A stretch of 64,000 nt of DNA from UBA2645 sp044360285 (GTDB lineage Bacteria > Pseudomonadota > Alphaproteobacteria > Rickettsiales > UBA1997): NCBI GenBank assembly GCA_044360285.1, contig JBIKKP010000001.1, positions 16,188-80,187 of the forward strand, in the 5' to 3' direction. Position numbers and translations under genes: made by a program. Below are positions 1-7,587 of the stretch, piece after piece. The stretch's first letter is position 1; each line of letters begins with the position of its first letter. The notes beneath the pieces were generated by a model. It was not told where the DNA came from and ran no database searches. It worked only from the letters and a program-made list of their open reading frames with translations.

Positions 1-990
1 CTGCGGAATGTCCACGGGATCTTGCTTCTGATAGATGCAAGACTTCATGCAGTCGTTGCAAATTCGATGTCCGGTGCCAGCAAGCATTGGGTTATCTAGC
101 GCGGCAATTGCCAAGGCGCCAAGTGATGAACCTTGCGACTTTAGCAAATTCATCTCAGAAATTTTTTCCTTCAGCGGGCAGCCCTCAAGCCTTATGCCAA
201 GAGGGTCTACTTTGATTTCAACTTTTCCCTCCGCTGGATTTTTTTGTTCAAAACCTTTGCGACAAGAATCTTTTTCCTGCTTGTGACAAAAAATGCAGTA
301 ATGGCTTTCAGCCAGCGCTCTGTTGAGTCCAAAGCCCTTGTCAGTTAAATCAAAACCATCGCGTGATTTTTTTTCTGGGGCTTTTTCAACAAGATTTTGG
401 TGATCAATTTTTTGCGGTAAAATGAACAACGCACCTTCTTTGTGCAGCTTGCGACCTTCTTGGCTGTAGAGCGCCCAAGCAGAATAATTTTCTAAAACTT
501 CAAGATTTTTCTCGGCTAAAATTTCATCAGCGAGTTTTTGTTCAAGCTCGTCAATTTCAGTAAAAGAAATTTTTAAATCAGCGATGATCCGCAATCCATC
601 AACGCCCGCAGGGCATTGACTAAATTTTTTTGCGACAACTCGTTGCACAAATTCACGGCGTGCAACGTAAATTTTTTGCAGATCGTCATGTTGTTTTTTG
701 AGTGCTTCGTTTGCGGTTTTGATGTCGAAAAGCTCGACCAAAAAATCCTCAAGAAGTCGCGCCAGATCTATTAAAACAGCTGATTGATGTGGAAGAGAAA
801 AAGCCGGCGGATTTTTTTTCAGCGCCAAAAAATTTTCTGCAACTTGCAGATTTTTTTGCGCCAGAAATTCGAAAAATTTTTGATCAATTTTCAGCAAACC
901 TTCGCGCTCATAAAGATCGGCAAACTCAACTCCAAAGCGGCTGCGCAAATGTTCTTCTAAATTGTTATTTTGGCTAGTTTTTGAGAGCAT
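1..990 (-). CDS. pyridine nucleotide-disulfide oxidoreductase-like protein, N-terminal part (cut by window edge)
   Basis: An open frame runs from an ATG at 990 to the window edge (330 codons) and continues outside. It has two cysteine clusters: CIFC...C near residues 231-241 and CNDCMKSC near 309-316. The second cluster is followed by YQKQDPVDIPQ, the pattern that precedes the FAD domain in GltD-type oxidoreductases, where the cysteines hold Fe-S clusters. The first ~220 residues are charged and not recognised. Large proteins of this kind are known in Rickettsiales, so a long flavin oxidoreductase is inferred, but the FAD/NAD domains lie outside the window. Its ATG overlaps the end of murE by 17 bp, suggesting translational coupling. 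Confidence 0.6.
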   Translation of the reverse strand, partial: MLSKTSQNNNLEEHLRSRFGVEFADLYEREGLLKIDQKFFEFLAQKNLQVAENFLALKKNPPAFSLPHQSAVLIDLARLLEDFLVELFDIKTANEALKKQHDDLQKIYVARREFVQRVVAKKFSQCPAGVDGLRIIADLKISFTEIDELEQKLADEILAEKNLEVLENYSAWALYSQEGRKLHKEGALFILPQKIDHQNLVEKAPEKKSRDGFDLTDKGFGLNRALAESHYCIFCHKQEKDSCRKGFEQKNPAEGKVEIKVDPLGIRLEGCPLKEKISEMNLLKSQGSSLGALAIAALDNPMLAGTGHRICNDCMKSCIYQKQDPVDIPQ

Positions 991-2461
991 TTTTTACAAT
1001 TTCTTCTTCATCAAATTTGAATTTTTCTTCACCAATTATCTGATATTTTTCATGCCCTTTTCCGGCCAAAATCAAAATATCTGAGGGCTGTAAAATTTTT
1101 AGCGCGTGAATAATTGCGTCTTTGCGACCAGCAATTTCAAGGGTTTTTGTCATATCGCATTTTTGTAAAATTTCTTTTCTAATCAACGCCGCATCTTCTT
1201 TGCGCGGATTATCGTCGCTAACAATTACCAAATCCGCTAAGTCTGATGCAATAGCTCCCATCAAAGGCCGCTTAGCTGCATCGCGATTTCCGCCGCAACC
1301 AAATAAAACTAAAACTCGAGCTTTGGAAATTTTTTTGGCAAGCTGCAAAACATTTTTTAGCGCGTCTGGCGAATGTGCAAAATCAATAAAAACTTGCGCG
1401 CCATTTGGTAAGGTGGCAACGCGCTGCATACGCCCTGGCGCTGGCTGCAGCTGGTTGAAATTTTTCAGCAACTCACTTAATTCTTCTTCGCTTAATGGGT
1501 TTTTTGCCAAGACATTTCCTAAGGCGCAAACTGCGTTGAAAGCCTGAAAATCGCCGCTTGTTGAGAGTTCAAATGAGTAAGTTTTTTGACTAAATTCAAA
1601 GAAAACTCTTTGACCAAAGTCAAGTTGTTCAATTTTTTGCAGCTTTAATTGGTGGGCTTTGAAGCCATATTCAATTACTTTTAAATTGCGCTCGTCGCAA
1701 GTTTTTTTGATCAAAGGAAATTCTTCGATGTCGCAATTAAGAACAACCGTGGCGCTATTTTCTAGGACGCTGCTGAAAAGCAAAGTTTTGCAGCGCAGAT
1801 ATTCTTCCATGCTTTTGTGATAATCGAGATGGTCTTGCGTGAAGTTGGTAAAAGCGCCAACAGAGATTTTCAAACCAGCGATGCGGCCTTGATGCAGGCC
1901 AATTGAGCTCACTTCGAGTGCAACGTCATCAACGCCATTTTTTTTCAAAATTTGTAAATTTTTGTAGAGCGAAACAATGTCGGGCGTTGTCAGTGAAGAT
2001 TGCTGCAACCCTTCAATTTCGTGACTTGAAAACACACCAAGCGTTCCAACTGAAGCAGATTTCTTTCCTAAAAAATTTAGAATTTGGCGCGTAAATTCTG
2101 CGCTCGAAGTTTTTCCATTTGTACCAGTAATAGCGTAGATATTGGCTGGAAGCGGTGTATAAAAAATCTGCAGAACTTCAACAAGCAGCGCAAAAACATC
2201 TTCACAAATGATTTGAATATGGCCGCCCTCAGCGCGTTTTGACGTTGAAACTATGACAGTGGCGCCGTTTTTAAGCGCATCGTCGATAAATTTTTCGCCA
2301 TTCTGGCTTTGACCAGGAAGTGCAAAAAAAATCGAATTTTTTTTCGCTAAGCGCGAATCAAGAGTGATTTCTTCAACTGGCTGCAAGCCGCATGAATCAA
2401 GGCTTGGAGCGATTTCAAATTTACTTTTTACGCCAGAAAAAATCTGGGAGATGGTAAGCAT
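974..2461 (-). CDS. murE: UDP-N-acetylmuramoyl-tripeptide synthetase MurE
   Basis: Adds meso-diaminopimelate to UDP-MurNAc-L-Ala-D-Glu in the cytoplasm during peptidoglycan precursor synthesis. The 495 residues match the usual length. The ATP-binding loop GTNGKTS lies at about 113-119, and the DNPRKED motif near 414-420 is the one that selects meso-DAP over lysine. The N-terminal uridine-binding domain and C-terminal Mur ligase domain are both present. The stop overlaps the start of the downstream oxidoreductase by 17 bp, and pyrF starts its own frame 50 bp upstream, so the cluster reads as one minus-strand unit. Confidence 0.96.
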   Translation of the reverse strand: MLTISQIFSGVKSKFEIAPSLDSCGLQPVEEITLDSRLAKKNSIFFALPGQSQNGEKFIDDALKNGATVIVSTSKRAEGGHIQIICEDVFALLVEVLQIFYTPLPANIYAITGTNGKTSSAEFTRQILNFLGKKSASVGTLGVFSSHEIEGLQQSSLTTPDIVSLYKNLQILKKNGVDDVALEVSSIGLHQGRIAGLKISVGAFTNFTQDHLDYHKSMEEYLRCKTLLFSSVLENSATVVLNCDIEEFPLIKKTCDERNLKVIEYGFKAHQLKLQKIEQLDFGQRVFFEFSQKTYSFELSTSGDFQAFNAVCALGNVLAKNPLSEEELSELLKNFNQLQPAPGRMQRVATLPNGAQVFIDFAHSPDALKNVLQLAKKISKARVLVLFGCGGNRDAAKRPLMGAIASDLADLVIVSDDNPRKEDAALIRKEILQKCDMTKTLEIAGRKDAIIHALKILQPSDILILAGKGHEKYQIIGEEKFKFDEEEIVKNALKN

Positions 2462-2511
2462 TTCCTTTTGATTTTAGAGGTTGGAACAAAAGGAAATTAA
2501 ACCGTAAAATG

Positions 2512-3201
2512 TTAAATGATAAATTTTTTGAACAGCTTCGCCGCCTCTTTTGGGCTCTGCGCACGAGTAATTGGGCGGCCAACGACAAGGTAAGATGAGC
2601 CATTAGCAAGTGCAGTTTTTACGTCGCAAACCTGTTTTTGATCATCATTTACAACCGCCTCTAGCCTGATTCCAGGACTAATGATAAGAAAATCCTTACC
2701 AAGATTTTGGCGTAAATTTTTTGCTTCAACACCAGAAGCAACAACGCCATCAAGGCCTGATTTAAGGGTCAGCGCGGCTTTTTTTAATACAAGTTCTTCT
2801 AAGGAAACCGAAGGATCAAAACCCATTTCGCGCAAATCTTTTTGGTCAAGATTGGTTAAAACCGTCACAGCAATTACTTGCATTTTGCCCTTATTTTGCG
2901 CGGCCTGCTCCATGATTCCTTGGCTTGCCGCGTGGATGGTCAAAAGATCAATTTCGTGGCCGGCAAGATTTTTTACGGCGCGTCCAACTGTTTGTGAAAT
3001 GTCGTAGAGCTTTAGGTCGGTGAAAATTTTTTTTTGGCGGCTTTTAAGGAAGTCAATAAGGCGAAAATAATCGCCACTCATCATCAATTCGAGGCCGATT
3101 TTGTAGAAAGAAATTTCGTCGCCAAGTTCATCGATTAAATTTTTTGCGGCAACAAAGTCAGGAACGTCAAGGGCCAGGATCAGTTTATCTGAGGATTTCA
3201 T
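2512..3201 (-). CDS. pyrF: orotidine 5'-phosphate decarboxylase
   Basis: Converts OMP to UMP, the last step of de novo pyrimidine synthesis. The 229-residue length is normal for the family. The catalytic stretch FTDLKLYDI (about 60-68) has the Asp-x-Lys-x-x-Asp arrangement, and the C-terminal VVGRPIT phosphate-binding motif is present. Its start is only 1 bp from the plsY stop, so it is probably co-transcribed with plsY and murE. Confidence 0.96.
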   Translation of the reverse strand: MKSSDKLILALDVPDFVAAKNLIDELGDEISFYKIGLELMMSGDYFRLIDFLKSRQKKIFTDLKLYDISQTVGRAVKNLAGHEIDLLTIHAASQGIMEQAAQNKGKMQVIAVTVLTNLDQKDLREMGFDPSVSLEELVLKKAALTLKSGLDGVVASGVEAKNLRQNLGKDFLIISPGIRLEAVVNDDQKQVCDVKTALANGSSYLVVGRPITRAQSPKEAAKLFKKFII

Positions 3202-3202
3202 G

Positions 3203-3796
3203 CTAAAGTTTTTTCTCTTCGCCAGTCATTAGGCGCAGCAAATTTTCTTTGTGACGATATAAAATCAACGCAAAGAGTATAGAGCAGAAAATCATTTGCG
3301 ACATGGGAGCATCATGGACGGAAGAGAGTATGATTGAGGAAAAAATCGAGAGCAGAGAGGCGATAGAAGAAATACGAAACAAGCAAAAAGACAGGATCCA
3401 AAAACAAATCATCAAAAATCCAACCGCTGGATCGAGCGCGAAGATTGTGGCAATTGCAGTTGCAACACCCTTGCCACCTTTGAATTGCAGATAAATTGGA
3501 TAGATGTGAGCGGCCACCGCAACTGCTGCAACAAGAACTAAAAACAAATGAAGATGGGAAGAATCATAAAAAGCAAAGCGAGCTATGATTAGCATTATTG
3601 CGCCCTTGAGACCGTCAAGTAGCAGCGTCGCTAAACCAAGTTTTTTGCCAAGCACGCGTGCTACGTTGGTTGCACCGATATTTTTAGAGCCAAATTCCCG
3701 AACATCTTTTTGTGCAAAAACTTTTCCCAGAACTAGACCGAAGGGGATTGCAGAAACGAAATAAGTGAGAACAAGAAATAGAAACTGTGATATCAT
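3203..3796 (-). CDS. plsY: glycerol-3-phosphate acyltransferase PlsY
   Basis: Integral membrane enzyme that transfers acyl groups from acyl-phosphate to glycerol-3-phosphate to start phospholipid synthesis. The 197 residues carry the family motifs GSKNIGATNVAR (about 36-47) and KGGKGVAT (about 105-112) between five or so hydrophobic segments. It is the first gene of a tight plsY-pyrF-murE run and follows sspB by 9 bp. Confidence 0.95.
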   Translation of the reverse strand: MISQFLFLVLTYFVSAIPFGLVLGKVFAQKDVREFGSKNIGATNVARVLGKKLGLATLLLDGLKGAIMLIIARFAFYDSSHLHLFLVLVAAVAVAAHIYPIYLQFKGGKGVATAIATIFALDPAVGFLMICFWILSFCLFRISSIASLLSIFSSIILSSVHDAPMSQMIFCSILFALILYRHKENLLRLMTGEEKKL

Positions 3797-3805
3797 TGAA
3801 AAAAG

Positions 3806-4318
3806 TTACTCTGCGCTGTTAGAATCCTTATTTTTACGGAAAGCATCAAGAGATATAACTTTAGCCGACAAATCAACGCCAGCAGACTTCTTATCGGTAT
3901 TTAAATTTTTATTGGCTCGATTTGATTCACCAAAATCAACGTCCTCAGGATGTTCAAACTCGCTATAATTCATGCTGAACTTAAGCGCAAAATTCATCGA
4001 AGGATCAGAAAAAGAAGTGATTGCCTTGTATGGAACGTGCAATTTTTCATATTTTCCAACGAAGCTCAGCGACACTTCAAAATAGTCATCTTCAACAACG
4101 AGGCCGCGATATTGGTGCTGCATGACAATGGTCATTTCTTCCGGATATTTCTCGAGCAGCTTTTTAGAAATCACAGTTTCAGGAAAGCGCGTAGCAAAGG
4201 TAATGACGAAGTAATGCTTCCCGGGCAAACCAGTTTTTTGTACTTTTTGCAAGCTGGCACGAATCACAGAACGCATCGCCTTTTCAATTATGTCGTCATA
4301 TCCGATTTGGTCTTGCAT
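3806..4318 (-). CDS. sspB: ClpXP adaptor protein SspB (alphaproteobacterial type)
   Basis: Adaptor that binds tmRNA-tagged peptides and hands them to ClpXP. I chose the ATG at 4318 (170 residues, MQDQIGYDDIIEKAMRSV) rather than the farther ATG at 4399, because the upstream extension runs through the ssrA terminator and looks unrelated. The core includes the SspB pattern FxTxFPxxxxxxxL and an IVMQHQ(Y/F) strand. The C-terminal tail is polar and unstructured and ends in a conserved-looking VISLDAFRKNKD, as expected for the ClpX-docking tail. It lies directly downstream of the tmRNA gene that makes its substrate tag. Confidence 0.9.
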   Translation of the reverse strand: MQDQIGYDDIIEKAMRSVIRASLQKVQKTGLPGKHYFVITFATRFPETVISKKLLEKYPEEMTIVMQHQYRGLVVEDDYFEVSLSFVGKYEKLHVPYKAITSFSDPSMNFALKFSMNYSEFEHPEDVDFGESNRANKNLNTDKKSAGVDLSAKVISLDAFRKNKDSNSAE

Positions 4319-4343
4319 GATGAAAATGAGTAAAATTAGGCCG

Positions 4344-4381
4344 AAAAAAATGCCCGGGCTTCTGTTGAAAGGTGCCCGGGC
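4344..4381 (-). terminator. rho-independent terminator of ssrA
   Basis: On the minus strand a perfect 8-bp stem GCCCGGGC (4374-4381 with 4352-4359) encloses a 14-nt loop and is followed by A then seven T (4344-4350). It sits just after the tmRNA tag region and before the sspB start, so it ends ssrA. The two arms are each palindromic, which also allows other pairings. Confidence 0.8.
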
Positions 4382-4384
4382 GAA

Positions 4385-4800
4385 CCCCGACAAGATCACT
4401 TATGCTAAGCAGCTACAGCCACTTTAGCAAATTCGAAATTGTCATTAGCAAAGTTATCGTTTGCGTTTACTTGTTTTGAACGGATGTCCGTAAAGCTTGC
4501 GCCTCTAAGACCGGCAGTTTCTCAACCGAGTAAAATCATTCCCTTTAGCGAATGTCGAAAGCTATTCACCCCCCTAACCGAAATTTTCAAGAGAATGGCT
4601 CAAATAACCTTCGTCACAGATTTTCATAAATCTGGGAGAAGGCGTTGCCACACAAGCGATGTGCCTTGAAATTAGATCGTAAGCCGAAAACAGCCGTTAA
4701 GGCTGTTTTCTCGGTGGAGGTGCTGGGTACCGCCCCCAGGTCCATAACGTTTATTACGAAATGCATTTATCACCATAGCGTGCAGCCCTTACGAACCACA
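4385..4800 (-). ncRNA. ssrA: circularly permuted two-piece tmRNA (ssrA), approximate ends
   Basis: Rescues stalled ribosomes and tags the nascent protein. Reading the minus strand, the acceptor piece comes first. It has a T-arm with stem CTGGG/CCCAG around loop GGCGGTA (near 4723-4741), then the acceptor strand CACCTCC (4716-4722), discriminator A and an only partly encoded CCA. After an intervening loop, the coding piece begins GGGGGTG at 4573 and pairs with CACCTCC over 7 bp, with a G-U at the third pair as in tRNA-Ala. The order acceptor piece, spacer, coding piece is the permuted arrangement of Alphaproteobacteria. The tag frame lies at 4405-4464. The outer ends are not determined precisely. 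Confidence 0.9.
4405..4464 (-). other. tmRNA tag reading frame with duplicated ANDNF
   Basis: Starting from a GCA resume codon at 4464, the frame encodes ANDNFANDNFEFAKVAVAA and ends in TAG at 4405-4407. The ANDN start and AVAA end fit alphaproteobacterial tags; ANDN is the part read by SspB and the final Ala-Ala by ClpX. The ANDNF block occurs twice in tandem, making the tag 19 residues, longer than the roughly 13-residue encoded part known from Caulobacter. The two ANDNF copies use different codons (GCA AAC GAT AAC TTT and GCT AAT GAC AAT TTC), so this is not a recent slip. Confidence 0.85.
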
Positions 4801-4810
4801 AGCGCCAAGC

Positions 4811-4838
4811 AAGCTAGGAACAAAAAAGAAATTAACAA
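4811..4838 (-). promoter_or_regulatory. possible ssrA promoter
   Basis: On the minus strand TTGTTA (4833-4838) and TAGCTT (4811-4816) are separated by 16 bp, upstream of the tmRNA acceptor piece and downstream of the preceding gene's terminator. The match to a sigma-70 promoter is weak; the position is the main support. Confidence 0.3.
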
Positions 4839-4845
4839 GAGACGT

Positions 4846-4876
4846 AAAAAAGGCGGGAGTTTTTAAGTCCCGCCTC
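4846..4876 (-). terminator. rho-independent terminator after the small secreted protein gene
   Basis: On the minus strand GGCGGGA (4868-4874) pairs with TCCCGCC (4852-4858) across a 9-nt loop, followed by six T (4846-4851). It separates the upstream protein gene from ssrA. A T-run also follows the stem on the plus strand, so it could act in both directions. Confidence 0.8.
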
Positions 4877-4898
4877 AAGTTTTTTTAAGTAAGAGCGA

Positions 4899-5252
4899 CT
4901 AATAAACGCCGGCTTCTTTAGATGTTGGAGCAGATGGCACTAAATCCTGACCAGTAATTCTTTTCATCTCAGCGCGATGTCTTTCCATTTCTTTTTTCAC
5001 TTCTTCTCTTTGCAACGGAGTTAGAGATTTCATAACTTGGTGACGTTTTTCCATTCTTGCCCGCTCTTCTGGAGAGGCATTTTGCATACGCTCTTCTCGA
5101 CGTTGCGGCATGGCTTTTTTATCATTTGAACTAGCTAACTTATCGGCAGCAAATCCCCTTTCAGAACTAGCGGAAGGAGCGGCATCTGGCGCGGCTTGAC
5201 AGATTGTTGAGGTAAAAGCCAATAAGGCAAAAATTGTTAAAAATTTTTTCAT
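4899..5252 (-). CDS. small secreted charged protein, LTxxQ-like (Spy/CpxP-like?)
   Basis: 117 residues. A clear signal peptide (MKKFLTIFALLAFTSTICQA, cleavage after about residue 20) leads to a highly charged, probably helical domain. The stretch LTPLQREEVKKEMERHR near 76-92 resembles the LTxxQ motif of Spy/CpxP periplasmic chaperones, and RREERMQNASPEERARMEKR precedes it. This is suggestive, not a firm assignment; only one LTxxQ copy is seen and the protein is short. It has its own terminator downstream and lies alone between tgt and ssrA. Confidence 0.6.
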   Translation of the reverse strand: MKKFLTIFALLAFTSTICQAAPDAAPSASSERGFAADKLASSNDKKAMPQRREERMQNASPEERARMEKRHQVMKSLTPLQREEVKKEMERHRAEMKRITGQDLVPSAPTSKEAGVY

Positions 5253-5305
5253 AAATTTCGAATTTGATTAAATTAAGGAAGGCCAGCAACGCGCAGTAAA
5301 AAATT

Positions 5306-6436
5306 CTATTCAACCAACATCTCGCTTACCGTTTCTTTTTGAAAAAAATCTCGCGCAAATTTCTCGAATTTTTTTTCCTCAATCATCAATCGAATGTCTC
5401 TCATCAAATCTTGATAGTAGAAGATATTATGCTCTGACATCAGCATTGAACCAAGTATTTCTGAAGATTTTACCAAGTGATGTAAGTAAGCACGTGAGTA
5501 ATTTGTGCAGGCGCAGCAGCGGCATTTTTCATCGAGTGGCTTGTCATCTTGGCGATATTTTGCATTGCGGATATTGATCACACCATCACGCACAAAAGCT
5601 TGTCCAGTGCGCCCCGAGCGCGTTGGAATGACGCAATCAAACATATCAATTCCACGTAAAACCGCACCAACAATATCTCCAGGCTTGCCAACTCCCATCA
5701 AATAACGCGGTTTATTTTGCGGCAAAAAATCAACGCAATAATCAAGAACTTCAAACATAACATCCCTTCCCTCGCCTACAGCCAGGCCGCCAATCGCATA
5801 TCCATCAAAACCAATTTCGACTAATTTTTGTGCAGAAATTTCGCGTAAATCTTGAAAGGTTGAACCCTGAACTATGCCAAAAATTCCATAACCGGCACGA
5901 TTAGTGAAAGCAGCTTTCGAGCGTGCAGCCCAAGCAAGAGAACGCTCCATAGCTTTTTTAGCTTCTTCGTGCGTTGCTGGAAATTGCACACATTCATCAA
6001 AAATCATCGTGATGTCGCTGCCAAGCAAATGCTGAATTTGAATTGAGCGCTCTGGTGTGACAAAGTGCTTTGAACCATCCAAATGCGAAGCGAACTCAAC
6101 GCCGTCATCAGAAATTTTTCTTATTTTCGACAAAGACATCACCTGAAATCCACCCGAATCGGTAAGAATTGGACCATTCCATCCACAAAATTTATGCAAA
6201 CCACCAAGCTCGCTAATCAGCTCAGCCGTAGGGCGAAGCATGAGGTGGTAAGTGTTGCCTAAAATTATTTCTGCGCCAGATTTTTTAACATCATCCATCT
6301 TCATCGCCTTTACAGTTGCTGCGGTACCAACCGGCATGAAGGCAGGAGTTTGTAGTGCTCCATGCGCTGTTGCAACCTCGCCTCTTCTTGCTTTATTTTC
6401 GTTATTTTTTAGCGTGAATGAAAAATTACTGACCAT
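5306..6436 (-). CDS. tgt: queuine tRNA-ribosyltransferase
   Basis: Exchanges guanine for the queuosine precursor base in the wobble position of GUN tRNAs. The 376 residues match bacterial Tgt. ILTDSGGFQVMSL (near 89-101) carries the active-site Asp, GGLAVGEG lies near 217, and the zinc site CRCCACTNYSRAYLHHL is near 308-324. The start at 6436 lies 11 bp from the divergent ccmG start, so the two genes must share a very short promoter region or rely on promoters inside each other. Confidence 0.97.
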   Translation of the reverse strand: MVSNFSFTLKNNENKARRGEVATAHGALQTPAFMPVGTAATVKAMKMDDVKKSGAEIILGNTYHLMLRPTAELISELGGLHKFCGWNGPILTDSGGFQVMSLSKIRKISDDGVEFASHLDGSKHFVTPERSIQIQHLLGSDITMIFDECVQFPATHEEAKKAMERSLAWAARSKAAFTNRAGYGIFGIVQGSTFQDLREISAQKLVEIGFDGYAIGGLAVGEGRDVMFEVLDYCVDFLPQNKPRYLMGVGKPGDIVGAVLRGIDMFDCVIPTRSGRTGQAFVRDGVINIRNAKYRQDDKPLDEKCRCCACTNYSRAYLHHLVKSSEILGSMLMSEHNIFYYQDLMRDIRLMIEEKKFEKFARDFFQKETVSEMLVE

Positions 6437-6447
6437 TTTTTGAACTT

Positions 6448-7011
6448 ATGAAAAAATTTTTACCGATTCTTATACTGGCTTTTTTGCTTGGGGTAATTGG
6501 CCTTTCAACCCACAAAATCAATAAGAGCCAAGACAAAATGATAGAACAACATTCGCTGGAAAGCGAAGGTTCAAACGTTGGTTTTACGCCGGTAAAAATT
6601 CATTTACCGGATTTTTCTTTGCCTGATTTATTTGATGACTCAGCAAATTTTTCTAAAAAAGATCTGCAAAAAAACTATTCGCTGATCAATTTTTTCGCCT
6701 CTTGGTGCACTACTTGCCGCGCTGAACACGCAATTTTAATGCGTTTGCACGATGAGAAAATAATCGATATTTATGGAGTCGCTTGGCGTGACATTGACGA
6801 TAAAACCAAAGAATATCTAGCTCGCGAAGGAAATCCCTTCACCAAAACCGCCAAAGATTCACAAGGTCTATTCCATAAAATCACCGGCATTGAAGCGGTT
6901 CCAGAGACTTTATTGATCGACAAAGAGGGAAATGTTGTGATGCGTTTTCGTGGCAATTTACAGGAATTTGCAATCGATGAGATCAAAGAATTTTTGCAGC
7001 AACATCAGTAA
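6448..7011 (+). CDS. ccmG: cytochrome c biogenesis thioredoxin CcmG/DsbE
   Basis: Periplasmic thioredoxin that keeps apocytochrome c haem-binding cysteines reduced. The 187 residues begin with a membrane anchor (KKFLPILILAFLLGVIGL). The thioredoxin fold has the active site FASWCTTCRAE near 84-94, DSQGLFHKITGIEAVPET near 138-155, and the cis-proline VPET characteristic of CcmG. It stands alone here; ccmA lies at the far end of the window, so the ccm genes are dispersed. Confidence 0.9.
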   Translation: MKKFLPILILAFLLGVIGLSTHKINKSQDKMIEQHSLESEGSNVGFTPVKIHLPDFSLPDLFDDSANFSKKDLQKNYSLINFFASWCTTCRAEHAILMRLHDEKIIDIYGVAWRDIDDKTKEYLAREGNPFTKTAKDSQGLFHKITGIEAVPETLLIDKEGNVVMRFRGNLQEFAIDEIKEFLQQHQ

Positions 7012-7032
7012 AATTCAGGTCCGAGTACCAAG

Positions 7033-7125
7033 CGTCATCCTTGGATCCACCGGGCCGAGGATATTGTGAGTTTTGTTATGTTGAACAAAATGAGATCCTC
7101 GGCGCCTTCAGCGCCAAGGATGACG
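7033..7125. repeat. palindromic intergenic repeat, copy 1
   Basis: Terminal inverted repeats CGTCATCCTTG (7033-7043) and CAAGGATGACG (7115-7125) enclose GAGGAT...GAGATCCTC and an inner hairpin GGCGC-CTTCA-GCGCC. A second copy with the same plan lies at 38114-38207. The layout matches the CGTCATCCTCG-type palindromic repeats common between genes of Alphaproteobacteria. Confidence 0.85.
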
Positions 7126-7144
7126 AACTTACACTAAGGACAAT

Positions 7145-7182
7145 AAAAAACCCGGCTCTCTTTTGGAGAGCCGGGTTTTTTT
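7145..7182. terminator. bidirectional rho-independent terminator between ccmG and rpmB
   Basis: Perfect 10-bp stem CCCGGCTCTC/GAGAGCCGGG with loop TTTTG, flanked by an A-run (7145-7150) and a T-run (7176-7182). It serves the convergent ccmG and rpmB genes. Confidence 0.93.
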
Positions 7183-7206
7183 ATACCCTCAAAAATCCTA
7201 AGAATT

Positions 7207-7560
7207 TTAGGCGGCTGTTTTTTTAGCTACTTTCGCCTTTTTTTCTTTGACGATTTTCACTTCAGAAAGCTTGCCTGAATCAACCAATTTTCTTTTGATT
7301 TTGATTCTAAGTTTTTGACCCAATTTGGTTAGTTTAGCAGCGCGACAATTTACCAAGAAATTGTCGATGTTGCCATGCTTGTTGATGGTGCGAAGCGTTG
7401 AGGCCGCAACCTTTAAGTTCAAATCACAACCAAGTACATCGCTTGCAAAAGCAACGTTATGTAGATTTGGAAGAAACCTTCTTCTTGTTTTGCGGTTAGA
7501 GTGAGAAACCTTGTTTCCACTCATTACACCAACAGCAAGAAGTTCACATTTTCTAGACAT
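7207..7560 (-). CDS. rpmB: 50S ribosomal protein L28
   Basis: Large-subunit ribosomal protein. The N-terminus MSRKCELLAVGVMSGNKVSH and the motif SNRKTRRRFLPNL are typical of L28. At 117 residues it is longer than most, due to a Lys/Ala-rich C-terminal tail (KKAKVAKKTAA). It ends at the strong bidirectional terminator and lies 27 bp downstream of the VirB2-like gene. Confidence 0.96.
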   Translation of the reverse strand: MSRKCELLAVGVMSGNKVSHSNRKTRRRFLPNLHNVAFASDVLGCDLNLKVAASTLRTINKHGNIDNFLVNCRAAKLTKLGQKLRIKIKRKLVDSGKLSEVKIVKEKKAKVAKKTAA

Positions 7561-7587
7561 CGTAAGTTTTTTTAAATTTAAGAGCGA

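Noticed and set aside
3303..3494. Small plus-strand frames inside plsY, pyrF and similar genes
   Set aside because: All lie opposite well supported genes and have no recognisable motif or ribosome site.
4344..4381. GCCCGGGC copies as a mobile element or restriction island
   Set aside because: They form the stem of the ssrA terminator, followed by a T-run on the minus strand.
4318..4399. Longer SspB starting at 4399
   Set aside because: The extra 27 residues run through the ssrA terminator and are not SspB-like.
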